Of a stretch of 64,000 bases of DNA, positions 45,639 through 54,331 are shown one piece after another. This DNA comes from Marinobacter sp. ELB17. GTDB lineage: Bacteria; Pseudomonadota; Gammaproteobacteria; Pseudomonadales; Oleiphilaceae. Both the position numbers and the translations under genes were made by a program. The number at the start of each line of letters is the position of its first letter. Position 1 is the first letter of the stretch. The notes under the pieces are model-generated. The model was not told the DNA's origin. It saw only the letters and a list, made by a program, of their open reading frames with translations, and did no database searches. The stretch spans positions 62,001 to 126,000 of the forward strand of contig NZ_AAXY01000005.1 of the NCBI RefSeq assembly GCF_000169375.1, given 5' to 3'.

Positions 45639-46503
45639 TCAGACTCGCTCGATCACCGTCGCAATCCCCTGCCCTACACCGATACACATAGTGCATAACG
45701 CATATTGCTTTTGCTGCTTGTGCAGCTCATGGGCGGCAGTAAGCAGCAAGCGCGCACCGGTCATACCCAGAGGGTGGCCAAGTGCAATTCCGCCACCATT
45801 TACATTGACCCGCGGGTCATCGTCAGCAATGCCAAGTTCACGCATGCAAGCGAGGGCCTGGGATGCAAAAGCTTCGTTGAGTTCAATGATGTCAATATCA
45901 TCCATCGACAAACCAAGACGGGTAAGCAATTTGTGAGTCGCTGGCACAGGGCCAAAACCCAGAGTGGTGACAAAATCAACGTCCTTGACGAACGTGCGCT
46001 TGGAGTCCTTTAAGGTCACAAAGACCTCACTGGCATTGGTCGCGATTTCCGGTGCGCCGCCCCCACCAGGCAAACGCACCTTGGGTGATACGTAATCTCC
46101 GATAATGTCTTGCACCAGGACGTTGCCCTGTCGATCAGCCTTTTGGGCGTGCACAATTGACACATCCGGACGCACCGAAGGCACGGCTGCGTGGCTGTGT
46201 TCAAGAATCTCTATCTTGCGAGGCCAGCCATTTGCTACAGCGTCACGCAGTCGATGCAGTGAGCCAACACCCGGATTACCGCCCCACGAAAAAATCACCT
46301 TACTGGCGCAACCAGCACCGATCAGCTGATCATAAATCAGATCTGAGGTCATGCGGATCAGGGTAAGATCGCGCCTTCCCTGACGAATTATTTCGTGGCC
46401 CGCGGTAAAAGGGGATCAGTTGAGTAAAACCCTTCATGGCCAAAGCAGTGCCGTCTTTAACGTAGATCGATACAGCATCATGCAGACTAAGGAACTCGGC
46501 CAT
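45639..46503 (-). pseudogene. pcaI-pcaJ-pcaF operon collapsed into one chimeric remnant
   Basis: The remnant opens MAEFLSLHDAVSIYVKDG at 46503 (3-oxoadipate CoA-transferase alpha subunit, PcaI). It shifts frame near 46425, then continues [20 protein letters not shown] through [10 protein letters not shown] and EHSHA. It jumps to the late PcaI block [17 protein letters not shown], then to PcaJ ([28 protein letters not shown]), then to the C-terminal half of the thiolase PcaF ([39 protein letters not shown]). Apparent junctions lie near 46190, 46113 and 45950, all in frame from 46352 on. No enzyme can be complete; the beta-ketoadipate end-steps are lost here. Confidence 0.85.
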
Positions 46504-46527
46504 AATAAAATAACTCTTGACTTATTC

Positions 46528-46565
46528 TTGTTCGTATAGCGAATATATATTTTCTATACGAACAA
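46528..46565. promoter_or_regulatory. Long palindrome, candidate PcaR operator
   Basis: Perfect 12-bp arms TTGTTCGTATAG and CTATACGAACAA separated by 14 AT-rich bases. It lies 25 bp upstream of the pcaI remnant and ~210 bp from the divergent IclR-family gene. Size and symmetry fit an IclR-type operator. The remaining gap to 46778 is AT-rich with no other feature recognised. Confidence 0.7.
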
Positions 46566-46778
46566 ATTAGCCAACTATTGCGATCCCGTCAAACTATAAA
46601 AATGCGTGCGGACCTTCAAGTGCACGAGGAATTTGATATTTTCAGCTAGATATCAAAATCTTATTTAAAATCAGGAAAATTTAGATGATAAATAAAAGTT
46701 GAACATATATCCGCCACGCGAACTTTTCGGTAGATTTGGATAACGTTTAACTATCTTTTATCAAGGATGCGGATTCTT

Positions 46779-47570
46779 ATGGATGCTCTGGAGCAACAAA
46801 ATACTCTAAGCCCCGACGATCGGGATTTTGTAACAGCACTGGCAAGTGGCCTCGACGTCATTCTGGCTTTTGACGCTGCCAACCCGTGCATGACATTGAG
46901 TGAGGTGGCGGCACGAACTGACATGAATCGCGCCCGGGCCAGGCGCTTTTTACTGACGCTGCATGCGCTCGGTTATGTGCGCAAACAAAAACGTTATTTC
47001 GAGTTAGCGCCTAAAGCGCTGCAGCTCGGTTATTCTTTTCTTTCCGCGAACAACTACCATGCGGTCATCCAGCAATTCCTTGAAGATATAACCCTTGAGT
47101 GCGGCGAATCCTCATCGCTGGGCGTTCTGGATGGCGACGAGGTGGCCTACGTGGCTCGCTCTGCCGCCAAGCATCGCTTAATGTCGATTTCGCTTTCCGT
47201 AGGCACCCGATTACCCGCAGCCTACACGTCAATGGGCCGAATGCTGCTAGCACATTTGCCAGAAGACGAGCTCAAAAACTATCTCGACAGAGTGAAGCTT
47301 GAGCGCCATACCGAAAAATCCATCGACGATCGAGCCCAACTACACGACTGTATTCTCAAGGTACGCGCGCAGGGCTACTGTATCGTCGACCAAGAGTTGG
47401 ATTCGGGGTTACGCTCCCTGGCGGTACCCGCTTTCGATGCCAAAAATAAACTTTTGGGCGCCATTAACATAAGTACCAACGCATCACGTATCAGCCTCGA
47501 TACGTTGCACAATACCTTCCTGCCACTATTGCAGGACAAGGCTCGGCTGATCCGTGCCAATGTCAGCTAA
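46779..47570 (+). CDS. pcaR: IclR-family regulator, PcaR/PobR-like
   Basis: 263 residues from the ATG at 46779 (AAGGA upstream; an in-frame ATG at 46767 is less well spaced). The winged helix includes MTLSEVAARTDMNRARARRFLLTLHALGYV. The effector domain has TLECGESSSLGVLDGDEVAYVAR, RLPAAYTSMGRMLLA and YCIVDQELDSGLRSLAVP, the pattern of the PcaR/PcaU/PobR subgroup that senses beta-ketoadipate or related aromatics. It is divergent from the pcaIJF remnant, which explains its presence. It appears intact although its target operon is destroyed. The symbol is inferred from subgroup and location. Confidence 0.82.
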   Translation: MDALEQQNTLSPDDRDFVTALASGLDVILAFDAANPCMTLSEVAARTDMNRARARRFLLTLHALGYVRKQKRYFELAPKALQLGYSFLSANNYHAVIQQFLEDITLECGESSSLGVLDGDEVAYVARSAAKHRLMSISLSVGTRLPAAYTSMGRMLLAHLPEDELKNYLDRVKLERHTEKSIDDRAQLHDCILKVRAQGYCIVDQELDSGLRSLAVPAFDAKNKLLGAINISTNASRISLDTLHNTFLPLLQDKARLIRANVS

Positions 47571-47646
47571 CTCGCCACGCTTATCTAAATATTCATGCCA
47601 TAACTCTTAGGCCATTATTTCAGGCCTCAGGATTTTAAACATATTC

Positions 47647-48651
47647 TCAGGCATTCGTAACAACCGCATGACCCGTCAATCGCTCCCGGTCATGGGGTTG
47701 TTCGAAGCTGAAAACCGGCCCTTTCGGCACAATGCGAGTGGGATTAATGGTGGTATGACTGCAGTAGTAGTGGCGCTTGATGTGTTCGAAGTCCACGGTC
47801 TTTTTCATGCCTGGCCACTGGTAAAGTTCGCGCATATAGTTCGCTAGATTGGGGTAATCCTCTATGCGTCTTATGTTGCATTTGAAGTGACCGTAATAAA
47901 CCGCGTCAAAGCGAATCAAAGTAGCAAACAAACGAATATCCGCTTCAGTGAGCCACTCTCCGGCGAGGTAGCGCTGCTCCGAGAGGCGCACCTCCATTCG
48001 ATCAAGTGCCTCGAACAGAGCAGCCACGTGCGTGTCGTAAACCGCTTGTTCAGTGGCGAAGCCTGCCTTATAGACGCCATTATTGATGTGTTCGTAGACA
48101 TCATCGTTGATCGCGTCGATGATCCCGCGCATGGATTCAGGATAGAAATCGAGACGATTGCCGGTGAGCTCGTCAAACGCGGAGTTGAATATCCGTACCA
48201 AATCCGCAGACTCGTTATTAATAAGCCGGCTCTGTTGTTTGTCCCATAGCGCAGGCACAGTGACCCGACCGGTATAGTCCGGGTCAGTCATTGTGTAGAG
48301 TTGGTGGTGGAAATCCACGCCGCTGACGGCATCTCCGCTCGAGCCTTCCTCTACGTGGTAAGACCATCCCTGGTCAAGCATCAGCGGACTGGTGTACGAC
48401 ACCGAAACAAGATCGTTCAGGCCTTTAAGCTGTCGCAGCATCAGAACTCGATGCGCCCATGGGCAAGCGAGGGATACATACAGATGATACCGATCTCGAT
48501 CCGCGGGAAGCCCTCGCTGTCCGTCGGGGCCCGACCTGCCGTCAGGTGTTATCCAATGGCGAAGCTTTGAGGATTCACGAACAAACTCGCCTCCTTCCTT
48601 TTTGGTGTCATATCCCTGGTCGTGCCATTCGCCTTCAATCAATAGGCCCAT
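47647..48651 (-). CDS. yqjG: Glutathionyl-hydroquinone reductase (YqjG/PcpF-type)
   Basis: 334 residues of the xi-class glutathione transferase family. The catalytic Cys63 is in LACPWAHRVLM. Other family marks are YTSPLMLDQGWSY, the DPDYTGRVTVPALWD block, LVRIFNSAFDEL, and C-terminal GHFKCNIRRIEDYPNL. Members reductively remove glutathione from glutathionyl-hydroquinones, often in aromatic catabolism or quinone stress. It is convergent with pcaR and followed upstream by a LysR gene in the same orientation (84 bp away). Cytoplasmic. Confidence 0.92.
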   Translation of the reverse strand: MGLLIEGEWHDQGYDTKKEGGEFVRESSKLRHWITPDGRSGPDGQRGLPADRDRYHLYVSLACPWAHRVLMLRQLKGLNDLVSVSYTSPLMLDQGWSYHVEEGSSGDAVSGVDFHHQLYTMTDPDYTGRVTVPALWDKQQSRLINNESADLVRIFNSAFDELTGNRLDFYPESMRGIIDAINDDVYEHINNGVYKAGFATEQAVYDTHVAALFEALDRMEVRLSEQRYLAGEWLTEADIRLFATLIRFDAVYYGHFKCNIRRIEDYPNLANYMRELYQWPGMKKTVDFEHIKRHYYCSHTTINPTRIVPKGPVFSFEQPHDRERLTGHAVVTNA

Positions 48652-48735
48652 AAGTATCTCCGGTAATTAGCTGATAAATTCGGCCGAAAGCATAAACGGT
48701 TTATCTCGACCATTCCGTTCAAGTTTTTCAACTCT

Positions 48736-49641
48736 TTAATCGCGATAATCGAATGGTTTGAGACTGAGCACAGCTTCTTTGAGCCACCTCGCAACGCTCT
48801 TTATAGCCGGGCCCGCTCCATCCCGATCTTTGAATATCAACTGCATGGGAACCAACCGCGAGCCTACATCACCCAACGGTAGAGGTTTCAGCCTGCCACT
48901 TTCGAATGCCTCGCGGAGCCGGATCTCCGGAAACCAGGCAAAACCCAGCCCACGTTCGAGCATGTCCTGAGAGGTGGATAAGTGGCTGACCGTCCAGCGC
49001 TGTTCAGCCTCGAGCCATCCGGCATCCGTCGACTTATGAAGCGCCGAGTCACGCACCACAAGCTGGCGATGCTGTTCTAAATCACGCAGATCGAGCGGGC
49101 GCTCCAAAAGGTGCAGGGGATGATTCGGGTGCGCTACGGCAATGAAACGCAAGGTAATCAGTGGCTCACCGAGAAAACCGCGGGCGGCAATGCTCGATAC
49201 AACAAGGTCGGCGCGGCCATCCTGGAGTATCTCCACACCCCCATTGAGAACCGTTTCATACAACTTCACACGCACGAACGGATACTCCTCGGAGAAGCCC
49301 TCCATCGCGCGAGCTAGAACATCAACAGGAAATATTTGGTCAACCGCCAAAGTAACTTCTGATTCCAATCCCCCTGCCACGCTCTCTGCAACCGCCTCTA
49401 GCGCTTCAGCGTTCTCGATCAGCTGCCTTGCGCGGCGCAACAACATCTCCCCTGCCTCGGTCAAACGCACTTGTCTACCAACAGGCTCAAGCAAAGTAAC
49501 ACCCAGCTGGGACTCTAATTTGTGTACAGCATGGTGGAGCGTCGAGGCGCTCTTATGAATCGCCACAGCGGCCCGGGCAAAGCCTCCATGATCGACGACT
49601 GCCGCCAGCATCCGCCATTGCACTAAGGTTACACGTGACAT
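48736..49641 (-). CDS. LysR-family transcriptional regulator, divergent from a pirin gene
   Basis: 301 residues. The helix-turn-helix is AVVDHGGFARAAVAIHKSASTLHHAVHKLESQLG, followed by the substrate-binding domain with EVTLAVDQIFPVDVLARAM. It lies 95 bp from and divergent to the pirin gene, a frequent pairing, so it likely controls pirin and possibly the reductase downstream on its own strand. Its ligand is not evident. Confidence 0.87.
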   Translation of the reverse strand: MSRVTLVQWRMLAAVVDHGGFARAAVAIHKSASTLHHAVHKLESQLGVTLLEPVGRQVRLTEAGEMLLRRARQLIENAEALEAVAESVAGGLESEVTLAVDQIFPVDVLARAMEGFSEEYPFVRVKLYETVLNGGVEILQDGRADLVVSSIAARGFLGEPLITLRFIAVAHPNHPLHLLERPLDLRDLEQHRQLVVRDSALHKSTDAGWLEAEQRWTVSHLSTSQDMLERGLGFAWFPEIRLREAFESGRLKPLPLGDVGSRLVPMQLIFKDRDGAGPAIKSVARWLKEAVLSLKPFDYRD

Positions 49642-49736
49642 TTCGTTTTACTCGAATGATAAGACGAAAATTATGCGATTAACGTTCGAAAAACTAATTG
49701 TATAGTAAATGAACTCATCAGGACTACGGGATTTTT

Positions 49737-50568
49737 ATGACAACGCGCACCATCCAACGCAAAACAAAAAGTCAGCCCAGCCAAGATGGCGACGGCGTCA
49801 AGATTTCGCGAATTAATGACTTCAAAGGCGGACTTGACCCATTTCTGATGCTCGACGAACTCCGGTCAGAATGTCCCGACGATTACATTGGCGGCTTCCC
49901 TTCCCATCCACACCGGGGCATTCAAACATTGACCTATGTGCTCCAAGGGGGACTCACCCACAAGGATCATTTGGAGCACACCAGCACCATCGGTGTGGGA
50001 GACGCCCAGTGGATGCATACCGGCCACGGGATGATCCATTCCGAAATGCCTCTAACCGATGTTCATGGACTGCATGCTTTCCATGCTTTGGCTAAACCTG
50101 CCGGCCCGCGACAAGCTCAGCGACGCCACATACAGAGATGTAAAAGCGGTCGAAATGCCGCGCATCAAAGCCTCTGGAAGTGAACTGATCGCCTTGGGCG
50201 GTGACTGGCGGCTTGAGGGTCAAAACATCAGCGGCCCCCTTGAGAATTTGGCGGGCCAGGGAGCCGTGGCGCATTTATGTTTCGAACCAGGGTCGCTCAC
50301 TCTCGAGCATTCGGCACCAACGCTGCTGATCTATGTATTCGAGGGACAACTCGAAGTCAGCGGCCAGGAACTCAAACAGGGCGAACTGGGATGCCTGGGC
50401 CCGGGCAGCGAAATACACCTGAGCGGTGATGCCAAATCGCAAGCATTGATTTTAGCGGGCGTTGCACATCGCGAACCCATCGCTCACTACGGCCCCTTTG
50501 TAATGAATACCCAAGAGGAAATCGAACAAGCGCTGCGTGACTATCGAAATGGAACCCTGGCGCTATAA
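49737..50568 (+). pseudogene. Pirin-family gene broken by a one-base frameshift
   Basis: The first frame (49737-50183) has a pirin N-terminus: GGLDPFLMLDEL, GGFPSHPHRGIQTLTYVLQGG and GDAQWMHTGHGMIHSEMP, with metal-binding His residues. The homologous sequence then moves to another frame as LWLNLPARDKL and continues to ALRDYRNGTLAL at 50568. An extra T at about 50084 (CCATGCTTTGG) accounts for the shift. Pirins are non-heme iron cupins, some with quercetinase activity. It may be a true inactivation or a sequencing error. Confidence 0.85.
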
Positions 50569-50629
50569 AAGACTCGCGAAAGCGGGGTAATACTCACTCC
50601 AAATAAAAACCACGTTAGAGAGTAAACAA

Positions 50630-51931
50630 ATGACTTACAACAAAAAGCAACGTAACTGCATGAGTGATCAGCGAACAAACCTGATGCCCATCCGCGGCCT
50701 CACCTATGTCAGCCTTATGGCGTTGGCATTACCCGTATTGGCGCAAGATAATCTGCCCGCTGGCATTAACAGCGGCAGTGACACCAACAGAATGACCTCC
50801 ATCGAAAACCGCTTAAACACAATAGAAGAAAAAGTACCTTTGCGGTTGAGTTTGGGCGTTGAAACGCTGTACATCCTCGCCGACCACGATGAAAGCAGTC
50901 GTGAAAAAACAGGCAATTTTTTTGCAGACAAAATTGAAATTATTGCCAGTGGTGAATTCGATAACGGGCTCTATTACAGCTCTCGTTGGGACTACCAGAT
51001 AACTCAACAAGGCTTCTTTCCGGCTTATACATACCTGGGTTACGACCTTTCCGATAAATGGACGGTACAGGGTGGTGTTCTGAACCAACCTCTCGGCGCT
51101 GGTGTTGACGGTTCATACTACGACAACAGCTTTCTCAGCGATGTTCCATTATGGCTGGGCCTGGCAAACAACCCTGACATGGGCGTAAAAACCATCTTTG
51201 AAGACGACAGTCTTGAGCTGGTTTTCAGTTTTATGAAAAACACGGAAGCGTTGAGCTCCAACCCGAACGCCCGTTTTCGCCCAGATGTGGTCAGCCAAGG
51301 TGCAATCAATCCTCGCGGATTTAGCGGTGATACCTTCTTTGCAAACGTTGAACCGATAAACACGTTTGGCGGTGGGGGTGCTTACACATTTAACCTGAAC
51401 AACAGGTCAGATTTACAACTCGGGATCAACGGACAGGCGGGCGACTATTACAACACAGCGACTAAATCAGACGGTGGCGACCACTGGGCTGCCGCTGCCT
51501 TCGCCAATTACAGTAACGGCGGGTTCGGGGGCACCCTTCAAGCCTTGACGTATAAGCACAACATTGAGGAAGACCGAACTGCCCCGGGCCAAACTCGAGA
51601 TTCCATCGCCCTGTCGACCGGTGCACTTATTCCGGCCAATGGAACGGTCTACTCGTCACGGCTTTCATACACCATGCCTGCCGACCTCGGGATTTATAAA
51701 AGCGTCCAGTTCTACCACGACTATGATTACCTTAACAGCGGCAGTAACGACAAATTTACGGCGTTGGACACCCAGTTCAATATCGTTGGCGTGCGGCTCA
51801 CAACCGGCAGTTTCTATACATGGATCAGTATTCTAACCTCGAAAAATGCCAACTTTGCAAACGGAGGACCAGCACGAAACGATGATAGCTGGAGCACACA
51901 GTTCAACATCGTGAACTCACTCTATTTCTGA
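50630..51931 (+). CDS. Outer-membrane beta-barrel porin-like protein
   Basis: 433 residues. A signal peptide ends near VLAQ (residue ~39 from the first ATG; a second ATG at 50660 gives a more normal leader). A short coiled stretch (MTSIENRLNTIEEKV), as in many marine porins, precedes a barrel of alternating strands (SLELVFSFMKN, GGTLQALTYKHN, VYSSRLSYTMPAD). It ends QFNIVNSLYF with the C-terminal Phe for BAM recognition. No close family was recognised. It is 61 bp after the pirin, but a connection is not evident. Confidence 0.75.
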   Translation: MTYNKKQRNCMSDQRTNLMPIRGLTYVSLMALALPVLAQDNLPAGINSGSDTNRMTSIENRLNTIEEKVPLRLSLGVETLYILADHDESSREKTGNFFADKIEIIASGEFDNGLYYSSRWDYQITQQGFFPAYTYLGYDLSDKWTVQGGVLNQPLGAGVDGSYYDNSFLSDVPLWLGLANNPDMGVKTIFEDDSLELVFSFMKNTEALSSNPNARFRPDVVSQGAINPRGFSGDTFFANVEPINTFGGGGAYTFNLNNRSDLQLGINGQAGDYYNTATKSDGGDHWAAAAFANYSNGGFGGTLQALTYKHNIEEDRTAPGQTRDSIALSTGALIPANGTVYSSRLSYTMPADLGIYKSVQFYHDYDYLNSGSNDKFTALDTQFNIVGVRLTTGSFYTWISILTSKNANFANGGPARNDDSWSTQFNIVNSLYF

Positions 51932-52048
51932 GCCGTTAGAGGTAAGGTCCCGCTCACTGACTTCAACACAGTTTGCGGGACTACCTACGCTTATCGAGTT
52001 AACAAGGTTGGCCCGATATTTTCACTAAATCGGTCTCAAGGCAGTCTT

Positions 52049-53062
52049 ATGAGCATTATCTGTTCTGTTCTTCAACGCAAGATGCATGAACACACCAACC
52101 TGGCCGTTATGACATTGATTGCGACATTGGGTGTGACATTGAAAGCCATCCAATGGAAGCGGTTACGGGACCTGGCGTTACTCGGCACCTGTTTTCTTGT
52201 TTTAACCGCGTGCTCTTCCGTGCCTAACCGTTCGAGCGCAGACCTTGGCATTGGCGACGCTGTAAAAACAGTTCCAATTGAACCTGGCACCGCCAACAAC
52301 GATCACCCCGTTAAAATCTCACCCCAAGTTTTGGCCAGCTTGCTGAATGATTTAACAATGAAACCGTCGCCTGAATCAGATGATTTTTTTGGATTATCCA
52401 GACAACCCCTCAACCAATCAGTCTTTAAAAGCGATCAGTCTCGGCGCATAGCAATGGCGCTAAGCCGCAACCTCGCAGCCGCTGCTCCCGATGAAGACAT
52501 CGCCGTCCGTGCTGAACAGCAACGCACCGATCGCTACGTAGGTTTGAAAGATGCTGACATAACCGCCTTCCGCGTTTTTTTTGTCGACGGTAAGCTTAAC
52601 CTGATCTTCGGGACTTTGGCTAAAGACCCTCGCACAGATGCGAGCGGCGTAGCACCGCCTCCTATTGATGCACCTAAGCGCAGACTGAACCGAACGGCCA
52701 ACATTATTACAGAGATCGGTTCGCGAACTAAACCAGGTGAAGGCCCTGCAATACTGCTGCCAAATGTTAATGCGAGTCCAGGCGGAGCCAATCGCGTTGA
52801 CTGGCTGAAGTTCAGCAAACTGACTGGCTCAAGTAATAGCTCTACCAAAACAGTGTCTCAAACAGCACCGCGGAACATACATGAGAAAATCGATTCAACC
52901 GATGACCTTCTAATGCCAACAGGAGGCAAGGATCTCGCAGAAAAACTGAAAGTAATAAAACAGCTTCGTAACCAAGGGTTGATAAGCGACGAACTCTATC
53001 AGGAGAAATTGCGGAGCTTGGTCGATCGTTATCTCGAAACACCGCCTTATGCTAAAGATTGA
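52049..53062 (+). CDS. Putative lipoprotein with SHOCT-like C-terminus
   Basis: 337 residues. A hydrophobic segment LALLGTCFLVLTACSS provides a lipobox (LTAC) at residues ~51-55. The distance from the first ATG is long, so a later start is possible (ATG at 52109). The middle is polar with no known domain. Residues ~305-330 (AEKLKVIKQLRNQGLISDELYQEKLRSL) form the short helix-turn pattern of SHOCT domains. Function unknown. A strong terminator follows. Confidence 0.6.
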   Translation: MSIICSVLQRKMHEHTNLAVMTLIATLGVTLKAIQWKRLRDLALLGTCFLVLTACSSVPNRSSADLGIGDAVKTVPIEPGTANNDHPVKISPQVLASLLNDLTMKPSPESDDFFGLSRQPLNQSVFKSDQSRRIAMALSRNLAAAAPDEDIAVRAEQQRTDRYVGLKDADITAFRVFFVDGKLNLIFGTLAKDPRTDASGVAPPPIDAPKRRLNRTANIITEIGSRTKPGEGPAILLPNVNASPGGANRVDWLKFSKLTGSSNSSTKTVSQTAPRNIHEKIDSTDDLLMPTGGKDLAEKLKVIKQLRNQGLISDELYQEKLRSLVDRYLETPPYAKD

Positions 53063-53143
53063 GACGTGCATCAAAATGAAAATTTGCGGAGGGGTCTTTT
53101 GAATAGAAAAATCTGTCGCGGTTTTTAACATCACTCCAAACGT

Positions 53144-53182
53144 AAAAAAGGCAGACCAGTAAGTGACTGGCCTGCCTTTTTT
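53144..53182. terminator. Bidirectional rho-independent terminator
   Basis: AAAAAAGGCAGACCAGT, a five-base loop, then ACTGGCCTGCCTTTTTT. The long stem with A-run and T-run serves the lipoprotein gene on the plus strand and the CBS gene on the minus strand. Confidence 0.88.
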
Positions 53183-53221
53183 AAGATGGCCGGCGCATCA
53201 GGCGCACCGCCATGGGACGTT

Positions 53222-53818
53222 TTACCCCAAGGTTTGCCGAACAGCATGAACGATGTCAGAGAATGACTCAGGACGAGGTGTGGTGTTCACCGAAACACCA
53301 AGGCGCCGGCTGAGCTCGTCAGCAGACAAAAGCCCGCGGACAACTTTATCCTCTTCACCGGCAACCGTTTCTATTACCAGAAGATAGTCCGAATGCAACT
53401 CCCTGAAAGTGGACAGCAAGTCATCAACGGTCAGGTTTTGCAGTTTGTTGAAACCAATCGTTGGCAGGCTCCAAACCGGCCGCATAACATCCTGTGCCAC
53501 CAGGTCAGCGATGGAGCTTCCACGCTGGCTGGCAAGGCTCATGGGTAAGGAACCGATCAGATCTTTCATGTGCAGCATTCCGATCACATCATCCTTGCGA
53601 TTAATAACCACGCACAAGGTTTCTCCGGAAAGCTCCAGCTTTTTCCCGATCGCGTGGATATCCTCTGATGAGCGGACGGTTAGCGGGTTTTGCCTGTTAA
53701 AGTCTTTCAGTAGTTCGGTTGCAAGATCGTCGTGGGTAAGGGCATTTTGCGCCCGAGACGCAAGCCGGTAACGGGCACTGACCGGTTGTTCAGCCATAAC
53801 ATGCAGTTGATTGCTCAT
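53222..53818 (-). CDS. CBS-domain pair protein
   Basis: 198 residues with two CBS motifs: RQNPLTVRSSEDIHAIGKKLELSGETLCVVINRKDDVIGMLHMKDLI split across the first, and LTVDDLLSTFRELHSDYLLVIETVAGEEDKVVRGLLSADEL in the second. Stand-alone CBS pairs sense adenosyl nucleotides. No signal peptide or fused domain is seen, so it is a cytoplasmic regulator of unknown target. Monocistronic with a shared terminator. Confidence 0.8.
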   Translation of the reverse strand: MSNQLHVMAEQPVSARYRLASRAQNALTHDDLATELLKDFNRQNPLTVRSSEDIHAIGKKLELSGETLCVVINRKDDVIGMLHMKDLIGSLPMSLASQRGSSIADLVAQDVMRPVWSLPTIGFNKLQNLTVDDLLSTFRELHSDYLLVIETVAGEEDKVVRGLLSADELSRRLGVSVNTTPRPESFSDIVHAVRQTLG

Positions 53819-53902
53819 GGTAATTCCTCATTACTAAAGATCATTCCGTCAGACACAACCTGCCCAGATATAGGCAAGTAAAATCCGGGTGTTCGCAAAT
53901 GT

Positions 53903-54235
53903 CTAAAGCAGTGAGGGGGGCGCCTGTGACTGGCCGGGGTAACTGAGAAGTCGTGAAGGAGGTCTTTCAAAGGCCAAAAGGTGCAGGGCATGGGAAGTGA
54001 GCGCCAGAGACGGAAAGCCGATAGTAGAAGGCTGCGGTATCGCATCCCCGGGAGAAGACGCCCCCTCGGTTGATCCCGCCGTGCCCTGCCAGTCGCCCAA
54101 CGCAACGGCGGTTGCAACCGGTTTGCCCTGTTCTGGAAGAGCGACGGATACCAATGTCCAGACAACAAAAATCAATCCAAGCAATGCGACAAAATTGCCT
54201 GTCAAACTGACTTTTTGTTCGGGGCGACTGGTCAT
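53903..54235 (-). CDS. Small single-pass membrane protein, unknown
   Basis: About 110 residues (ATG at 54235 or 54238). One membrane helix (FVALLGLIFVVWTLVSVAL, residues ~14-33) is followed by a Pro/Ser/Gly-rich tail outside the membrane. It lies 84 bp upstream of the CBS gene on the same strand. No family is recognised, and the tail has low complexity, so its status as a real gene is moderate. Confidence 0.45.
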   Translation of the reverse strand: MTSRPEQKVSLTGNFVALLGLIFVVWTLVSVALPEQGKPVATAVALGDWQGTAGSTEGASSPGDAIPQPSTIGFPSLALTSHALHLLAFERPPSRLLSYPGQSQAPPSLL

Positions 54236-54331
54236 CATTTCACCGTTAACTGCCTAACCAATGTCTGGGTTAATGTCTATAATAACGCCAACTCCAAGTA
54301 ACAATACAAGCTGGCTAATGTAAAAGCACGC

